Shown: piece by piece, positions 1 to 12,640 of the stretch
Layout of the letters: each line of letters starts with the position of its first letter
How positions within the stretch are numbered: position 1 is the first letter of the stretch
DNA from: Aquarana catesbeiana
Lineage: Eukaryota > Chordata > Amphibia > Anura > Ranidae
Direction of reading: 5' to 3'
Length of the DNA: 64,000 nucleotides
NCBI RefSeq assembly: GCF_042186555.1
Contig: NC_133324.1
Location: forward strand, 4,557,558-4,621,557
Program-made: the position numbers and the translations under genes
Notes under the pieces: model-generated
What the model was told of the DNA's origin: nothing
The model's input: the letters and a program-made list of their open reading frames with translations, nothing else
Database searches by the model: none

Positions 1-1856
1 ATATAGAGGAATCAGGACCTCCTTCCACCTGCTGGTGACCCCTCTAGTGATATAAAGATCTATATAGAGGGATTGTGACCTCCTTCCACCTGCTGGTGAC
101 CCCTCCAGTGATATAAAGATCTATATAGAGGAATCAGGACCTCCTTCCTCCTGCTGGTGACCCCTCTAGTGATTATAAAGATCTATATAGAGGAATCAGG
201 ACCTCCTCCCTCCCGCTGGTGACCCCTCTAGTGATATAAAGATCTATATAGAGGAATCAGGACCTCCTTCCTCCTACTGGTGACCCCTCTAGTGATTATA
301 AAGATCTATATAGAGGAATCAGGACCTCCTTCCTCCTGCTGGTGACCCCTCTAGTGATATAAAGATCTATATAGAGGAATCAGGACCTCCTTCCTCCTAC
401 TGGTGACCCCTCTAGTGATATAAAGATCTATATAGAGGAATCAGGACCTCCTTCTTTCTGCTCGTGACCCCTCTAGTGATATAAAGATCTATATAGAGGA
501 ATCAGGACCACCTTCATCCTGCCGGTGATCCCTCTAATGATATAAAGATCTATATAGAGGAATCAGGACCTCCTTCCACCTCCTGGTGACCCCTCTAGTG
601 ATATAAAGATCTATATAGAGGAATCAAGACCTCCTTCCTCCTGCCGGTGATCCCTCTAATGATATAAAGATCTATATAGAGGAATCAGGACCTCCTTCCA
701 CCTCCTGGTGACCCCTCTAGTGATATAAAGATCTATATAGAGGAATCAGGACCTCCTTCTTCCTGCTCGTGACCCCTCTAGTGATATAAAGATCTATATA
801 GAGAAATCAGGACCTCCTTCCTCCTGCTCGTGACCCCTCTAGTGATATAAAGATCTATATAGAGGAATCAGGACCACCTTCATCCTGCTCGTGACCCCTC
901 TAGTGATTATAAAGATCTATATAGAGGAATCAGGACCTCCTTCCTCCTGCTGGTGACCCCTCTAGTGATTATAAAGATCTATATAGAGGAATCAGGACCT
1001 CCTTCCTCCTGCTGGTGACCCCTCTAGTGATATAAAGATCTATATAGAGGAATCAGGACCTCCTTCCACCTCCTGGTGACCCTTCTAGTAATATAAAGAT
1101 CTATATAGAGGTATCAGGACCTCCTTCCACCTCCTGGTGACCCCTCCAGTGATATAAAGATCTATATAGAGGAATCAGGACCTCCTTCCACCTCCTGGTG
1201 ACCCCTCCAGTGATATAAAGATCTATATAGAGGAATCAGGACCTCCTTCCACCTCCTGGTGACCCCTCCAGTGATATAAAGATCTATATAGAGGAATCAG
1301 GACCTCCTTCCACCTCCTGGTGACCCCTCTAGTGATATAAAGATCTATATAGAGGAATCAGGTCCTCCTTCCTCCTGCTGGTGACCCCTCTAGTGATATC
1401 AAGATCTATATAGAGGAATCAGGTCCTCCTTCCTCCTGCTGGTGACCCCTCTAGTGATATCAAGATCTATATAGAGGAATCAGGTCCTCCTTCCTCCTGC
1501 TGGTGACCCCTCTAGTGATATAAAGATCTATATAGAGGAATCAGGACCTCCTTCCTCCTGCTGGTTACCCCTCTAGTGATATAAAGATCTATATAGAGGA
1601 ATCAGGACCTCCTTCCTCCTGCTGGTGACCCCTCTAGTGATATAAAGATCTATATAGAGGAATCAGGACCTCCTTCCTCCTCCTGGTGACCCCTCCAGTG
1701 ATATAAAGATCTATATAGAGGAATCAGGACCTCCTTCCACCTGCTGGTGACCCCTCTAGTGATATAAAGATCTATATAGAGGAATCAGGACCTCCTTCTT
1801 CCCGCTGGTGACCCCTCTAGTGATATAAAGATCTATATAGAGGAATCAGGACCTCC
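1..1856. repeat. Minisatellite, about 61-bp unit, about 30 copies
   Basis: Tandem copies of a unit containing GATCTATATAGAGGAATCAG, then a CCTCCTTCCTCCTGCTGGTG block and CCCCTCTAGTGATATAAA. Variants (CTGCTGG, CTCCTGG, CTGCTCG; TGATATAAA versus TGATTATAAA) are shared between neighbouring units, showing local expansion. The array starts before base 1. Confidence 0.97.
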
Positions 1857-1869
1857 CGAGCACTTCACG

Positions 1870-2520
1870 TGAAATAACGTGAAATAACGGACTACTAGAC
1901 TAACTAACTTTCCAAATCATAATACCGATGAGTCTGGAATGCCCCATACACCCACTCTGCATAACTCATATGGGGGAGGAAGGAAGGGTATACTCAGAGC
2001 CCTCCCCACCCTCTTGTACACTTCTATATTAAAAGGGCACTGAAGTAGAAAGTGATTCATGGACTCCGCCACTCCTCCACACTCCACTCTCGGGCAGCCC
2101 CGATCACTCATGGAAAGAAACTTCAAGTTGCCCTTCACATATAGTTTTCCATGAAAGGCAAGCCAAGCCTGATCCCTAAACTTCATTGGGATTCTCTCCA
2201 AATTAATCAATCGCAAACCCACCCCCAAAACCAGGCTTGGGCAATCCCTCAAGGCCAGTGGCTCGCAAAAAGCAGAGCTCATGATCCTCTTCTAAGAAGT
2301 TTCCTTGGAAGAGATCTGACTTCTCCTGCTGTTACTTGCCACTGCAGAAGCATTTTCAAACACGGGGAAACATAAGCCGGGAGCTGTTCATGCTTGACCC
2401 TCGGCTTTTCACTGGCCCACCATTCTCCCAGTCTCGCAGAAAGGGCCTAAACCAGGACTGGAAAATACCAACCCACCCAGGCGGTCTCTCTGCCAACATG
2501 TTACCAAGATTGTACTTCAC
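1870..2520 (-). mobile_element. L1/Tx1-like LINE fragment, 3' part of ORF2 (broken)
   Basis: On the minus strand, 1917-2282 translates to a segment with FRDQAWLAFHGKLYVKGNL and a cysteine-histidine block (CPRVECGG...ESMNHFLLQC), the C-terminal zinc-binding region that follows reverse transcriptase in L1-type LINEs. A second minus-strand frame (about 2356-2520, ending in ...FRPFLRDWENGG) continues it after a frame change. It is 5'-truncated against the neighbouring minisatellite and not functional. Confidence 0.7.
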
Positions 2521-2880
2521 AAACATTATGAGGGGTTCCCACCATCCCTGTGCTGAGTTCCCGGGTCTGTACACCCGCTGTGCCCATTATGAGGGGTTCT
2601 CACCATCCCTGTACTGAGTTCCCGGGTCTGTACACCCGCTGTGCCCATTATGAGGGGTTCCCACCATCCCTGTGCTGAGTTTCCGGGTCTGTACACCTGC
2701 TGTGCCCATTATAAGGGGTTCCCACCATCCCTGTGCTGAGTTCCCGGGTCTGTACACCCGCTGTGCCCATTATGAGGGGTTTCCACCATCCCTGTGCTGT
2801 GTTCCCGGGTCTATACACGCTGTGCCCATTATGAGGGGTTCCCACCATCCCTGTGCTGAGTTCTTGGTTCTGTACACATG
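2521..2880. repeat. Minisatellite, about 60-bp unit, about 6 copies
   Basis: Unit: CATTATGAGGGGTTCCCACC then ATCCCTGTGCTGAGTTCCCG then GGTCTGTACACCCGCTGTGCC. Half of this unit is the reverse complement of the minisatellite carried by the hAT element at 22140-23890. Confidence 0.93.
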
Positions 2881-4310
2881 CTTTCTCCCTATTGAAGAGC
2901 TCCCAATTCTTTATAAATGTGATTTCATTTTTAATTATTATTCTCTAGGGTGGAAAACAAAGAAATCCGGAAGCAGTGTGAATGTCATTATATGTGGAGC
3001 ATTAGAGAAACCCTGAAGACCATCCTACCTCTTGCAGTGTTATCAGTGAGTCCTGCTTACTATCCTTCTTGTACATTGTATGTTATTATGGGTGTATAAT
3101 ATCCACCCACCGACACTTCCCCAACATAAGAGGAATCCCCCCAAAAATTAGGAACCCCCAAAGTAAGACCCCCTCAACACCCTAAATGAGAGAAAACTTT
3201 CCTAAATGAGTGAAAACCCCCCCTAATTGAGAGAAAACTTTGCCAAACTGAAAGACACCCCCCATCCCTGAAAATGAGGTGACACTACTTCGAAACCTCT
3301 TCAACATGAGATAAAACCACCCCAAAATCACCAGAAACCCTCTAAAAATGTGAGGAAACCCCCTAAAATGGCAGGAATCATACAAAATAAAAGGACCCCC
3401 GCCCCCCCAAAAAAAGAAACCTATTCATAATGAAAGGGAAAACAGCCAAAATGTGAGAAAACCACCCAAAATTAGAGGAATCATCCTAAAATGAGCGGAA
3501 ACCTCCTCAAAATGAGAGGAAACCCAGCCAAATGTGAGAGAACACCCAAAGTGAGACAGATCATTACATAATTAGATGTACACCCCCGAAATGAGAGGAA
3601 ACGTCCCCAACATGAGATATAGACTGCACCTTTAACCCATTTTAGGATCATATTCTGTGGTAGTGACAATGGAGGGGGTGAATCTTTCCAAAAGGGTCCC
3701 AAGCAGCTGGAGTTCTACTTGAATTTGTGCAGGTTGTTTTTTTGGCATGGGTCGTGGCTGTGGTTGTGTCCTCCAGGATCGGCGAGCTGTGAGGAGGTGA
3801 TTGATGGTCAGGATTGGTCATTATAATTTCTTCTAGGACTATGTAATTGTGTATGCACAGCGTTAAATCTCCGATAGATGGGAGCTTCGGGTCAGGCCGT
3901 TGGCTGCTGCAAATAGATGTGATTTAGTGGTCAGTACACATTTATGACACGGAAGAGACGGGATTTGATTTAGTGGTCTGTACACATATGTGACATGGCA
4001 GAGACCGAAGGTAATTACAAGGATTGAACTCAGACTTCATCCCTGACTAGAAGTTTTCATGGTTTAGACTCTTTATACTGAACATGGGTGGAAGTCTGTG
4101 TTTCTAGTGGGGGTTCAAAGGAGGGATTTGCAGATTCAGCATTTGGTCACCACTAGACTAAAACTCCCTGTGATAGTATCTGTTACTCTATACTCTAAAT
4201 ATGTCTATTTAAGCACCCAGACATAGAGAGGAAGGTCTTGGTGTCTGACTCTCAGGGTGAATGCTGGTCTCCATGAACCAGGTCTCCAGGGTGTTTACTG
4301 GCATTAATGG
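2881..4310. repeat. Unique sequence plus degenerate AAATGAGAGGAAACCCCCC-like repeats
   Basis: 3110-3640 is a decayed A/C-rich tandem array (AAAATGAGAGGAAACCCCC variants). The rest (2881-3110, 3641-4310) shows no gene; 3920-4000 has one short duplication around TTTAGTGGTCAGTACACAT. Confidence 0.6.
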
Positions 4311-5205
4311 ACCTCACTGTCTTCTGATCTCCAGTGTCTGGTCAGAGGTCTCCTCCCTTCTCCTCATCCAACACCATGGACCACACTGTCTTTTGATCTC
4401 CATTCTCTGGTCAGAGGTCTCCTCCCTTCTCCTCATCTCACACCATGGACCACACAGTCTTCTGATCTACATTCTCTGGTCAGAGGTCTCCTCCCTTCTC
4501 CACATTTCACACCATGGACTACACTGTCTTCTAATCTCCAGTGTCTGCTTAGGGGTCTCCTCCATTCTCCTCATCCCACACCATGGACCACAATGTCTTC
4601 TGATCTCCATTCTCTTGTCAGAGGTTTCCTCCCTTCTCATCCCACACAATGGGCCACTCTGTCTTCTGATCTCCATTCTTTGGTCAGAGGTCTCCTTCCT
4701 TCTCATCTCACACCATGGACCACACTGTATTCTGATCTCCATTCTCTGCTCAGAGGTCTCCTCCCTTCTCCTCATTGTACACCATGAACCACACTGTCTT
4801 CTGATCTCCATTCTCTGGTCAGAGGTCTCCTCCCTTCTCCTCATCTTACACCATGGACCACACTGTCTTCTGATCTCCATTCTTTGATCAGAGGTCTCCT
4901 CCCTTCTCCACATTCCACACCATGGACGACACTGTCTTCTGATATCTAGTGTCTGCTTAGGGGTCTCCTCCATTCTCCTAATCTCATTGGACCTCACTGT
5001 CTTCTGATCTCCATTCTCTGGTCAGAGGTCTCCTCCCTTCTCCTCATTCTACACCATGGACCACACTGTCTTCTGATCTCCATTCTCTGCTTAGAGCTTC
5101 TCATCTCAGACCACGGACCACACTGTCTTCTGATCTCCATTCTCTGCTCAGAGGTCTCCTCATCTCACAGCATGGACCACACTGTCTTCTGATCTCCATT
5201 CGGGT
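4311..5205. repeat. Minisatellite, about 69-bp unit, about 13 copies
   Basis: Unit CATGGACCACACTGTCTTCT, GATCTCCATTCTCTGGTCAG, AGGTCTCCTCCCTTCTCCTC, ATCTCACAC. Because 69 is divisible by three, both strands show long open frames (4261-4887 +, 4467-4997 -) that are artefacts. 5205-5476 after it has two or three imperfect copies of a CTACTATCTCCTATGAAGGG segment. Confidence 0.93.
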
Positions 5206-5479
5206 ACAAGGAGTTTCTCTACTATCTCCTATGAAGGGTATGAGGACAGGACTGTGGAGGAGTTTTTCTACTATCTCCTATGAAGGGTATTAGGACAGAA
5301 CTGTGGATGAGTTTTCTCTGCCATGGAGGGGTAATGGCAGAGGTGTAGGAAGCACAGATCTACAGAATGGATGAAGCAGGGAGATTCTTGCACTACAGGT
5401 TCTCAGGTACGGCTTCCTCTTCAGCAAGGAAAACAGTGAGCAGCACAGTAGTGGCATCCCCATCTCACTTCAATTCTTA

Positions 5480-5683
5480 TGCCGTGTACACACGGTCAGA
5501 ATTTCCGACAGAAAAAGTCCAATGGGAGCTTTTGGTCGGATATTCCGACCGTGTGTATGCCCCATTGGACTTTTTCTGTCGGCATTTCCGACGGACTTAG
5601 ATATAGAACATGTTCTAAATTTTTACGTCGGAAATGCCGACGGAGGTTACCCTGTTGGCAAGTCCGACCGTGTGTACGCGACA
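5480..5683. mobile_element. PIF/Harbinger-like MITE (204 bp)
   Basis: Ends TGCCGTGTACACACGGTC and GACCGTGTGTACGCGACA are imperfect inverted repeats, flanked on both sides by TTA (5477-5479 and 5684-5686), a Harbinger-type 3-bp target duplication. Internally CCGACAGAAAAAGTCCAATGG recurs in inverted form near 5560-5590, so the element can fold back. I associate this end sequence with ranid frog genomes. Confidence 0.82.
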
Positions 5684-5689
5684 TTAGGT

Positions 5690-6900
5690 GATCACACACT
5701 GCAGACATACACTTATGAGGCTACAAAACCCTGCAGATGTCAGAAGTGTCCATGCATAGGAAACATGCTGCTAGTTTTCAGAAGGAATTGTAGATAAAAG
5801 GTAGATTTTTTTAGGCACAATTACCAGCTCTATATCTTCGGTATAAGGTAGCAAATCTTCACTTTTTTAGTTCAGGTCCACTTGTTATATAGGAGTTCCT
5901 GTGTTGTTCTGGCGTTGGGTCTGCCATGTTCTCACCTGGTCTTCAGAAATGATCTGTCCTTGTATGGCCCAGGTCAGGGAATGGACAGAGGTGATATATT
6001 GATGGATGAGTTGAGAACACACACAGAATTGGAATATTGTACGTGACTCATTATCTCACATCTGTTGAACAGAAAATTGATGTTGTCGTGTCGAATGCCA
6101 GAGCCCACAATGCTAACTCCGATCAGATGTGGGTAAATGAGATTGGATCCATAGAGTGAATTAGGAGAGATTTTATATGCATATAAAAGCCATGATGTCA
6201 TCACTCTGTACATGTGTTCCTCTGAATGATTCCGGACATTTCAGATGTCTATTGCCTGATTTATACATTGGAGGTATGGAGGGCTCCGTGACTCTCCTCT
6301 GATCCGCACAATTCCCATGGGCTGTTCCTCATCTGTGCACAGCTGGGTGAGCGGAAAACCTTCTTCCATCGCATGCAATCAGCTCCACAAAATTTTAATA
6401 ATCCTCCATGTCATGATGTTGGGACTCTGCCTGGTTCCTCATGGAATTTAGGTCATGGAATGTGAACAGCGAGCATTTACCGCACTTGGATAAACAGTGG
6501 AGGCTGTATACAGACCGATTATCCTATGAATGGCTCATCTATACCGCCTGCCCAGCACCGAATGGAAAAACCAACGTTCCTCCACTGTTGTCTCTGGCCG
6601 GGCTACTTCCGTCTGTAACATTACTGTCTCACCTTACCTGACTATCCCTGAAAACTCCCCAACATTCCTTCCGCATGCTGACCCCAAGGAACCCAATCTT
6701 TGTAAAAGGCCTAAAAATATTCTCCATCCTGTGCTGTCCCTCTAATCCTTGTCCCCGGCCTGTACTGTCTAATCTTACCCCTCTAATCCTTGTCCCTGCC
6801 CTATACTGCCCAATCTTACCCCTCTAATCCAATCCTTGTTCCCGGCCTGAGTTGGTCAACCCCACCACAACATCATTCTGTCCATTATATACACACTTTA
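5690..6900. other. No gene recognised
   Basis: Mostly unique sequence with short open frames that resemble nothing I know. 6720-6840 has a few copies of a CCTCTAATCCTTGTCCC motif that lead into the large minisatellite. Confidence 0.5.
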
Positions 6901-6904
6901 ATTC

Positions 6905-9320
6905 TCTGTCCCTGTGTCCTGCCTGTGCCTGGCCTCTGGTCCCTCAGGTCTCTGTCCCTGTGTCCTGCCTGTGTCTGGCCTCTGGTCCCTCAGGTCTCTG
7001 TCCCTGTGTCCTGCCTGTGTCTGGCCTCTGGTCCCTCAGGTCTCTGTCCCTGTGTCCTGCCTGTGTCTGGCCTCTGGTCCCTCAGGTCTCTGTTCCTGTG
7101 TCCTGCCTGGTCTGTGGTCTTTCAGGTCTCTGTCCCTGTGTCCTGCCTGGTCTGTGGTCTTTCAGGTCTCTGTCCCTGTGTCCTGCCTGTGCTTGGCCTC
7201 TGGTCCCTCAGGTCTCTGTTCCTGTGTCCTGCCTGTGCCTGGCCTCTGGTCCCTCAGTTCTCTGTCCCTGTGTCCTGCCTGGTCTGTGGTCTTTCAGGTC
7301 TCTGTCCCTGTGTCCTACCTGTGCCTGGCCTCTGGTCCCTCAGGACTCTGTCCCTGTGTCCTGCCTGGTCTGTGGTCTTTCAGGTCTCTGTCCCTGTGTC
7401 CTGCCTGTGTCTGGCCTCTGGCCCCTCAGGTCTCTGTCCCTGTGTCCTGCCTGTGCCTGGCCTCTGGTCCCTCAGGTCTCTGTCCCTGTGTCCTGCCTGT
7501 GTCTGGCCTCTGGTCCCTCAGGTCTCTGTTCCTGTGTCCTGCCTGGTCTGTGGTCTTTCAGGTCTCTGTCCCTGTGTCCTGCCTGTGTCTGGCCTCTGGT
7601 CCCTCAGGTCTCTGTCCCTGTGTCCTGCCTGTGCCTGGCCTCTGGTCCCTCAGATCTCTGTTCCTGTCTGTGCCTGGCCTCTGGTCCCTCATATCTCTGT
7701 CCCTGTGTCCTGCCTGTGTCTGGCCTCTGGTCCCTCAGGTCTCTGTTCCTGTGTGCTGCCTGGTCTGTGCTCTTTCAGGTCTCTGTCCCTGTGTCCTGCC
7801 TGTGCCTGGCCTCTGGCCCCTCAGGTCTCTGTCCCTGTGTCCTGCCTGTGCCTGGCCTCTGATCCCTCAGGTCTCTGTTCCTGTGTCCTGCCTGGTCTGT
7901 GGTCTTTCAGGTCTCTGTCCCTGTGTCCTGCCTGGTCTGTGGTCTTTCAGGTCTCTGTCCCTGTGTCCTGCCTGTGCCTAGCCTCTGGCCCCTCAGGTCT
8001 CTGTCCCTGTGTCCTGCCTGTGCCTGGCCTCTGATCCCTCAGATCTCTGTTCCTGTGTCCTGCCTGTGCCTGGCCTCTGGTCCCTCAGTTCTGTGTCCCT
8101 GCGTCCTACCTGTGCCTGGCCTCTGGTCCCTTAAGGACTCTGTCCCTGTGTCCTGCCTGGTCTGTGGTCTTTCAGGTCTCTGTCCCTGTGTCCTGCTTGT
8201 GCCTGGCCTCTGGTCCCTCAGGTCTCTGTCCCTGTGTCCTGCCTGTGTCTGGCCTCTGGTCCCTCAGGTCTCTGTCCCTGTGTCCTGTCTGTGCCTGGCC
8301 TCTGATCCCTCAGGTCTCTGTTCCTGTGTCCTGCCTGGTCTGTGGTCTTTCAGGTCTCTGTCCCTGTGTCCTGCCTGGTCTGTGGTCTTTCAGGTCTCTG
8401 TCCCTGTGTCCTGCCTGTGCCTAGCCTCTGGCCCCTCAGGTCTCTGTCCCTGTGTCCTGCCTGTGCCTGGCCTCTGATCCCTCAGATCTCTGTTCCTGTG
8501 TCCTGCCTGTGCCTGGCCTCTGGTCCCTCAGGTCTCTGTTCCTGTGTCCTGCCTGTGCCTGGCCTCTGGTCCCTCAGTTCTGTGTCCCTGCGTCCTACCT
8601 GTGCCTGGCCTCTGGTCCCTTAAGGACTCTGTCCCTGTGTCCTGCCTGGTCTGTGGTCTTTCAGGTCTCTGTCCCTGTGTCCTGCTTGTGCCTGGCCTCT
8701 GGTCCCTCAGGTCTCTGTCCCTGTGTCCTGCCTGTGTCTGGCCTCTGGTCCCTCAGGTCTCTGTCCCTGTGTCCTGTCTGTGCCTGGCCTCTGGTCCCTC
8801 AGGTCTCTGTCCCTGTGTCCTGCCTGTGTCTGGCCTCTGGTCCCTCAGGTCTCTGTCCCTGTTTCCTGCCTGTGTCTGGCCTCTGGTCCCTCAGGTCTCT
8901 GTCCCTGTGTCCTGCCTGTGCCTGGCCTCTGGTCCCTCAGGTCTCTGTCCCTGTGTCCTGCCTGTGCCTGGCCTCTGGTCCCTCAGGTCTCTGTCCCTGT
9001 GTCCTACCTGTGCCTGGCCTCTGGTCCCTCAGGACTCTGTCCCTGTGTCCTGCTTGGTTTGTGGTCTTTGAGGTCTCTGTCCCTGTGTCCTGCCTGTGTC
9101 TGGCCTCTGGTCCCTCAGGTCTCTGTCCATGTGTCCTGAATGTGCCTGGCCTCTTGTCTCTAAAGTTTCTGTCCCTGTGTCCTGCATGTGCCTGGCCTCT
9201 GGTCCCTAAAGTCTCTGTCCCTGTGTCATGCCTGTGCCTGGCCTCTAGGTCCCTCATATCTCTGTCCCTTTTTCTTGCCTGTGCCTGGCCTATAAGTCCC
9301 TCAAGTCTCTGTCCCTGTGT
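6905..9320. repeat. Minisatellite, about 46-bp unit, first block (about 52 copies)
   Basis: Unit CTGTCCCTGTGTCCTGCCTG, TGTCTGGCCTCTGGTCCCTC, AGGTCT, with a shorter variant containing CTGGTCTGTGGTCTTTCAGG. The length, not a multiple of three, explains why all three + frames stay open and overlap; none is a gene. Confidence 0.96.
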
Positions 9321-9710
9321 CCTGCCTGTGTCTGGTCTGCTTCTGCTCCTCATTGTCCTCTGAGGGCCCTGGCATGAAGGAGCCTGTACCCGGTCCTGTG
9401 TCTGGTCCTATATGGTGTTCTGTATGTTGTCCTGTATGGTATCCTGTATCTGGTCTTGTGTCTGGCCTTGTATGTTGTCCTGTATCTGGTCTTGTGTCTG
9501 GCCCTATGTCTGGTCCTGTATGTTGTCCTGTATGTTGTCCTGTGTCTGGCCCTGTATGTTGCCCTGTGTCTAGCCCTATGTCTGGTCCTGTGTCTGGGTA
9601 ATGATTTGTGGAGACCATAGGGCGAGCAGTGTGATTCCGGCTTCTGTATGTGACCCCTGAATCCTCTCAGTGTTTTGTGGAGTAATTTTTGGTTTGAGTG
9701 ATGAATATTG
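9321..9710. repeat. CTGT-rich short tandem block and unique spacer, first copy
   Basis: 9380-9597 is built of GTCCTGTATGTTGTCCTGTA/TCTGGTC units; 9600-9710 is unique. The whole block recurs at 11600-11988 almost unchanged, 2279 bp downstream. Confidence 0.9.
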
Positions 9711-11600
9711 TGTCCTGCCTGGTCTGTGGTCTTTCAGGTCTCTGTCCCTGTGTCCTACCTGTGCCTGGCCTCTGGTCCCTCAGGACTCTGTCCCTGTGTC
9801 CTGCCTGGTCTGTGGTCTTTCAGGTCTCTGTCCCTGTGTCCTGCCTGTGTCTGGCCTCTGGCCCCTCAGGTCTCTGTCCCTGTGTCCTGCCTGTGCCTGG
9901 CCTCTGGTCCCTCAGGTCTCTGTCCCTGTGTCCTGCCTGTGTCTGGCCTCTGGCCCCTCAGGTCTCTGTCCCTGTGTCCTGCCTGTGCCTGGCCTCTGGT
10001 CCCTCAGGTCTCTGTCCCTGTGTCCTGCCTGTGTCTGGCCTCTGGTCCCTCAGGTCTCTGTTCCTGTGTCCTGCCTGGTCTGTGGTCTTTCAGGTCTCTG
10101 TCCCTGTGTCCTGCCTGTGTCTGGCCTCTGGTCCCTCAGGTCTCTGTCCCTGTGTCCTGCCTGTGCCTGGCCTCTGGTCCCTCAGATCTCTGTTCCTGTG
10201 TCCTGTCTGTGCCTGGCCTCTGGTCCCTCATATCTCTGTCCCTGTGTCCTGCCTGTGTCTGGCCTCTGGTCCCTCAGGTCTCTGTTCCTGTGTGCTGCCT
10301 GGTCTGTGCTCTTTCAGGTCTCTGTCCCTGTGTCCTGCCTGTGCCTGGCCTCTGGCCCCTCAGGTCTCTGTCCCTGTGTCCTGCCTGTGCCTGGCCTCTG
10401 ATCCCTCAGGTCTCTGTTCCTGTGTCCTGCCTGGTCTGTGGTCTTTCAGGTCTCTGTCCCTGTGTCCTGCCTGTGTCTGGCCTCTGGTCCCTCAGGTCTC
10501 TGTCCCTGTGTCCTGGCTGTGCCTGGCCTCTGGTCCCTCAGATCTCTGTTCCTGTCTGTGCCTGGCCTCTGGTCCCTCATATCTCTGTTCCTGTGTCCTG
10601 CCTGTGCCTGGCCTCTGGTCCCTCAGGTCTCTGTTCCTGTGTCCTGCCTGTGCCTGGCCTCTGGTCCCTCAGTTCTGTGTCCCTGCGTCCTACCTGTGCC
10701 TGGCCTCTGGTCCCTTAAGGACTCTTTCCCTGTGTCCTGCCTGGTCTGTGGTCTTTCAGGTCTCTGTCCCTGTGTCCTGCCTGTGCCTGGCCTCTGGTCC
10801 CTCAGGACTCTGTCCCTGTGTCCTGCCTGTGTCTGGCCTCTGGTCCCTCAGGTCTCTGTCCCTGTGTCCTGCCTGTGTCTGGCCTCTGGTCCCTCAGGTC
10901 TCTGTCCCTGTGTCCTGCCTGTGTCTGGCCTCTGGTCCCTCAGGTCTCTGTCCCTGTGTCCTGCCTGTGTCTGGCCTCTGGTCCCTCAGGTCTCTGTCCC
11001 TGTGTCCTGTCTGTGCCTGGCCTCTGGTCCCTCAGGTCTCTGTCCCTGTGTCCTGCCTGTGTCTGGCCTCTGGTCCCTCAGGTCTCTGTCCCTGTTTCCT
11101 GCCTGTGTCTGGCCTCTGGTCCCTCAGGTCTCTGTCCCTGTGTCCTGCCTGTGCCTGGCCTCTGGTCCCTCAGGTCTCTGTTCCTGTGTCCTGCCTGTGC
11201 CTGGCCTCTGGTCCCTCAGGTCTCTGTCCCTGTGTCCTGCCTGTGCCTGGCCTCTGGTCCCTCAGGTCTCTGTCCCTGTGTCCTACCTGTGCCTGGCCTC
11301 TGGTCCCTCAGGACTCTGTCCCTGTGTCCTGCCTGGTTTGTGGTCTTTGAGGTCTCTGTCCCTGTGTCCTGCCTGTGTCTGGCCTCTGGTCCCTCAGGTC
11401 TCTGTCCATGTGTCCTGAATGTGCCTGGCCTCTTGTCTCTAAAGTTTCTGTCCCTGTGTCCTGCATGTGCCTGGCCTCTGGTCCCTAAAGTCTCTGTCCC
11501 TGTGTCATGCCTGTGCCTGGCCTCTAGGTCCCTCATATCTCTGTCCCTTTTTCTTGCCTGTGCCTGGCCTATAAGTCCCTCAAGTCTCTGTCCCTGTGTC
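9711..11600. repeat. Minisatellite, about 46-bp unit, second block (duplicate of the first)
   Basis: Same unit and variant order as the distal part of 6905-9320. Together with 11600-11988 it is a tandem duplicate, roughly 2.28 kb, of the region ending at 9709; small unit-number differences shift the offset from about 2440 to 2279 bp. Confidence 0.95.
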
Positions 11601-12640
11601 CTGCCTGTGTCTGGTCTGCTTCTGCTCCTCATTGTCCTCTGAGGGCCCTGGCATGAAGGAGCCTGTACCCGGTCCTGTGTCTGGTCCTATATGGTGTTCT
11701 GTATGTTGTCCTGTATGGTATCCTGTATCTGGTCTTGTGTCTGGCCTTGTATGTTGTCCTGTATCTGGTCTTGTGTCTGGCCCTATGTCTGGTCCTGTAT
11801 GTTGTCCTGTATGTTGTCCTGTGTCTGGCCCTGTATGTTGCCCTGTGTCTAGCCCTATGTCTGGTCCTGTGTCTGGGTAATGATTTGTGGAGACCATAGG
11901 GCGAGCAGTGTGATTCCGGCTTCTGTATGTGACCCCTGAATCCTCTCAGTGTTTTGTGGAGTAATTTTTGGTTTGAGTGATGAATATTCTGAAATTCCTG
12001 GAATTCTTTCCTTGCTGAGCCCTGTGGGAACATTGAGTTCTCTCTGACTGGCTGGAACATGAACACTGTGTAGTCCAGCCATACACAAAGCAGAGATGAC
12101 AGGGAGAGCATCCCAATACTGGGAACTGGGCTCATGTGTGTGTCCCTACATAGCGCTCCTGGGAATCCCCCCAACATCAACACACATGGGGAGACCTCCG
12201 CCATTCTCCACTCCCAGATAAATTTGTAGATATCAGAGTTCATGTAAATCCAGTATGTCTGGGGTTGCGGTGTCACTGAGCTGGGAGCGGAGGTATCATA
12301 CGACTTGTTGGAAGGAAATTGTTCTTCCAGCTGGACAGCCGGCCTGGTGTGGAGTCCAGGAAACAATGACATCATTGCTGTAATAGCACAGTGTGGATCT
12401 GCTGGAAAAGGCCGTCATTCTGTTCCTGCTGCCGATCTTCTTCCATATCCTTATATACATATACAGTTTATATCTATTGTACTCTAATACCTTGCTAGAA
12501 AATGTCAGGTATGCTGGAGTAAACATAGCAATAATTTACATGTCTAATATCAGAAGGTTCTGTAGAAAGAGTGGGGGGTTGGAATGTCTCTGATTGTCCT
12601 CCTTACCTTATCTTTGCCTGTCCCCCTTCTGTATCTCCAC
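11601..12640. other. Second copy of the CTGT-rich block, then unique sequence without a recognised gene
   Basis: 11660-11880 repeats 9380-9600. From 11989 on the sequence is single-copy; open frames at 12296-12526 (-) and 12393-12593 (+) have no recognisable domain. A 5' non-coding exon or promoter of LOXL3 could be here but nothing identifies one. Confidence 0.5.

Noticed and set aside
5367..5797. Overlapping open frames of 70-91 codons
   Set aside because: They lie across a MITE with fold-back structure; no domain and no splice context.
6790..11642. Several 140-550-codon overlapping open frames
   Set aside because: All come from the 46-bp unit without stops in any + frame; translations are the same three peptides cycling.
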